From Candidatus Gastranaerophilales bacterium (GTDB lineage Bacteria > Cyanobacteriota > Vampirovibrionia > Gastranaerophilales > Gastranaerophilaceae): DNA of 64,000 bases. The translations under genes were made by a program, and so were the position numbers. The stretch spans positions 1 to 64,000 of the forward strand of contig CAJUNK010000004.1 in assembly GCA_910587815.1 (NCBI GenBank), read 5' to 3'. This document shows positions 62,671 to 64,000 of the stretch, one piece after another (positions within the stretch are counted from its first letter, which is position 1; every line of letters begins with the position of its first letter). The notes under the pieces are model-generated. The model did no database searches. It worked only from the letters and a program-made list of their open reading frames with translations, and was not told the DNA's origin.

Positions 62671-64000
62671 TTATATTCCATTACCAAAGATTAATATTGG
62701 AATATCATTATCTTCAGCATATTTTCTTAAAAATTTAGGAATACTTTCATAACTTTGCCCATAAGCATACACCGCTTTTATGCGTGGATGGCACACAAGC
62801 ATTTCATTATACTGTCTGTTGCCTCTTCTTGTTGCATGTGTTTCCATATAGCGGAACATATTATCAAATAGTTCATTGAGTTTTTTAGCAAAATTAGCAT
62901 CCACATTTTCAATATCTGTTATGGATTTACAATTTTGAATTTTCTTCAATAAATTCACATATTCTTTGTCGCTAATTGGTACTGGCTGACCAAAAGCATC
63001 GGTTGTACCCATAGCTTTTTTAATAATGTCTGAAATATAGTTACGATATTGTGTTCTATCGCTTCTCCACACATCGTTTTTCAAATTTTTATCCACCCTT
63101 TGGTTTTTAAACAGATAATCAGCTTTTAAAAGGTCAATACCTTTGCCGTATCCTGTACCAAAATCTCTAAAGTATCCAGCATGGATATCATTAGAATTAA
63201 CATCTAATACAAAACCATGGTCTCTAAATACTCTATAGTGCTTGGCATCAATGTATGACGTACTTAAAAGAGCCTCTGTATCAATCATAGAGAATGTATC
63301 AAATTTACTCATTTGTTCTTCACGTTCAAGAGCATGGACAAGTGCTCTTAAATTTTCTTTTTTAGTACCTGAGGCAAAACCGTATCTGGAAAGGTCGTCG
63401 CTTGCAGAATCCATATAAATCACAGTGTTTTTAATACCATCAGCCGTTTTTTGAACACCATTTTTTACCTTTGATGCTTTAGGAATTTGCGTTTGCGGCA
63501 GAAGAATTTGAGATGAGTGAATTCTTTCCAAGTATTTATCCACCTTTGCGCTCATAGCGTCAAATGAATCTTTGTGCTTATTATAAAATCTATCGTTTGG
63601 CTGAACACCTTTCATATCAGCTTTACATAGAATTTTTGCCAATTCAAAAGTATTTGTATGACGTGCATCAAAGGCCACATCTTGTGCCAATGCTTCAAGC
63701 CGTTCTGGCGGCAGAGGGGATTTACCTTTGTTTATTCTTGCATTCATCCTATCCAGCCAATTATGAGACCTTATAAGCTCATATACTTTTAATCTTTCAT
63801 CTTCAGGAAGCTTGAATTTTTCCGTGATATAGTATGCATCAAATGCAGATTCAGCAGGGTGGGCAGCATCTCTCATGCGTTCTGCCTTTGTAATATCATG
63901 CAGCAATGATGCCATTGAAAGCACTTTTTTATCTTTTTTAGATAAATTTGCAAAATCAGGGTCTGAAACAACATTTTTAAACACCCTTAATGTATGTTCA
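62671..64000 (-). CDS. HD-domain protein, 5' end outside the window
   Basis: The frame is open through position 64000, so only the C-terminal 442 codons are seen; the GTG at 63984 is an internal Val. The visible part starts within an HD phosphohydrolase domain: EHTLRVFKNV with the first His, SLLHDITKAE with the His-Asp pair, and a later IRSHNWLDRMN. After about residue 190 the sequence is unlike any family I know, with a DFGTGYGKGIDLLKADYLF stretch and an ending CHPRIKAVYAYGQSYESIPK. Possibly a nucleotide or RNA hydrolase with a large partner domain. Confidence 0.75.
   Translation of the reverse strand, partial: EHTLRVFKNVVSDPDFANLSKKDKKVLSMASLLHDITKAERMRDAAHPAESAFDAYYITEKFKLPEDERLKVYELIRSHNWLDRMNARINKGKSPLPPERLEALAQDVAFDARHTNTFELAKILCKADMKGVQPNDRFYNKHKDSFDAMSAKVDKYLERIHSSQILLPQTQIPKASKVKNGVQKTADGIKNTVIYMDSASDDLSRYGFASGTKKENLRALVHALEREEQMSKFDTFSMIDTEALLSTSYIDAKHYRVFRDHGFVLDVNSNDIHAGYFRDFGTGYGKGIDLLKADYLFKNQRVDKNLKNDVWRSDRTQYRNYISDIIKKAMGTTDAFGQPVPISDKEYVNLLKKIQNCKSITDIENVDANFAKKLNELFDNMFRYMETHATRRGNRQYNEMLVCHPRIKAVYAYGQSYESIPKFLRKYAEDNDIPILIFGNGI

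Noticed and set aside
1..64000. CRISPR array, rRNA operon, insertion sequence
   Set aside because: No regularly spaced repeats, no rRNA cores and no transposase motifs seen on either strand.

Overview
The window is AT-rich (roughly 30% G+C), densely packed bacterial chromosome with short intergenic gaps and many small divergent or convergent operons. There is no phage, plasmid or CRISPR signature. Several features point, by inference, to a non-photosynthetic cyanobacterial relative of the Melainabacteria/Vampirovibrionia type, most likely a gut Gastranaerophilales member. These are a very glycine-rich protein with a class III prepilin signal, a secreted protein with 'LxRLExxVFG' repeats, many lineage-specific proteins of unknown family, the folate-type tRNA methylase TrmFO, and an AT-rich Gram-negative style envelope (RND pump, lipoprotein adaptor, MscS channel). 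The taxonomic call is not proven by any marker rRNA here.

Layout. 0-5.4 kb: glycine-rich pseudopilin-like adhesin preceded by small repeats, an XRE regulator, a GC-rich structured non-coding RNA island (about 3858-4255), and the tRNA t6A genes tsaE-tsaB. 5.5-19.2 kb: a 2-hydroxyacid dehydrogenase, a Xer-type recombinase, an RND efflux pair, an AGCS alanine/glycine symporter overlapping a BioF-type alpha-oxoamine synthase, a LysM protein, a double-HTH protein, pth and two secreted proteins. 19.2-22.4 kb: two paralogous proteins of unknown function sharing an EF-hand-like loop. 22.5-29 kb: comEC, a one-chain UvrD-type helicase/nuclease, and YebC. 29-40 kb: TPR protein plus glutaredoxin, a DivIC/FtsB-like protein, asparaginase, a CDF metal exporter, rlmN, trmFO, pepA, an MscS channel and further unknowns. 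40.6-48.7 kb: two linked unknown membrane proteins, ribF-relA, YggU, and a GGDEF/HD-GYP c-di-GMP enzyme. 48.6-60 kb: a surface glycosylation cluster (GT2 plus two GT-C paralogues, one broken by a single nonsense codon), a large TPR protein, tRNA-Arg(ACG) with a duplicated 3' end, ogt, cupin, dxs, another GT-C-like protein and a UbiA-type prenyltransferase. 60-64 kb: a homologue of the eukaryotic mitochondrial protein MTP18/MTFP1, a 10-TM metal exporter, a matrixin-type metalloprotease, and the 3' part of an HD-domain protein.

How genes work together. tsaE-tsaB supply t6A37 on tRNA; rlmN, trmFO, pth and relA also belong to translation and its stress control. AGCS-bioF joins import of alanine or glycine to an enzyme that condenses one of these amino acids. 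Dxs, the UbiA-type enzyme, GT2 and the GT-C proteins fit a polyprenyl-phosphate sugar pathway feeding surface glycosylation. YebC and the helicase/nuclease form one transcript.

Most notable: the MTP18-like protein (59981-60712), the GC-rich structured RNA (3858-4255), repeated placement of a -10 hexamer 6-7 nt before the ATG (candidate leaderless genes), the tRNA-Arg 3'-end duplication that also rewrites the C-terminus of ogt, and the in-frame CAA-to-TAA type break in one GT-C paralogue.
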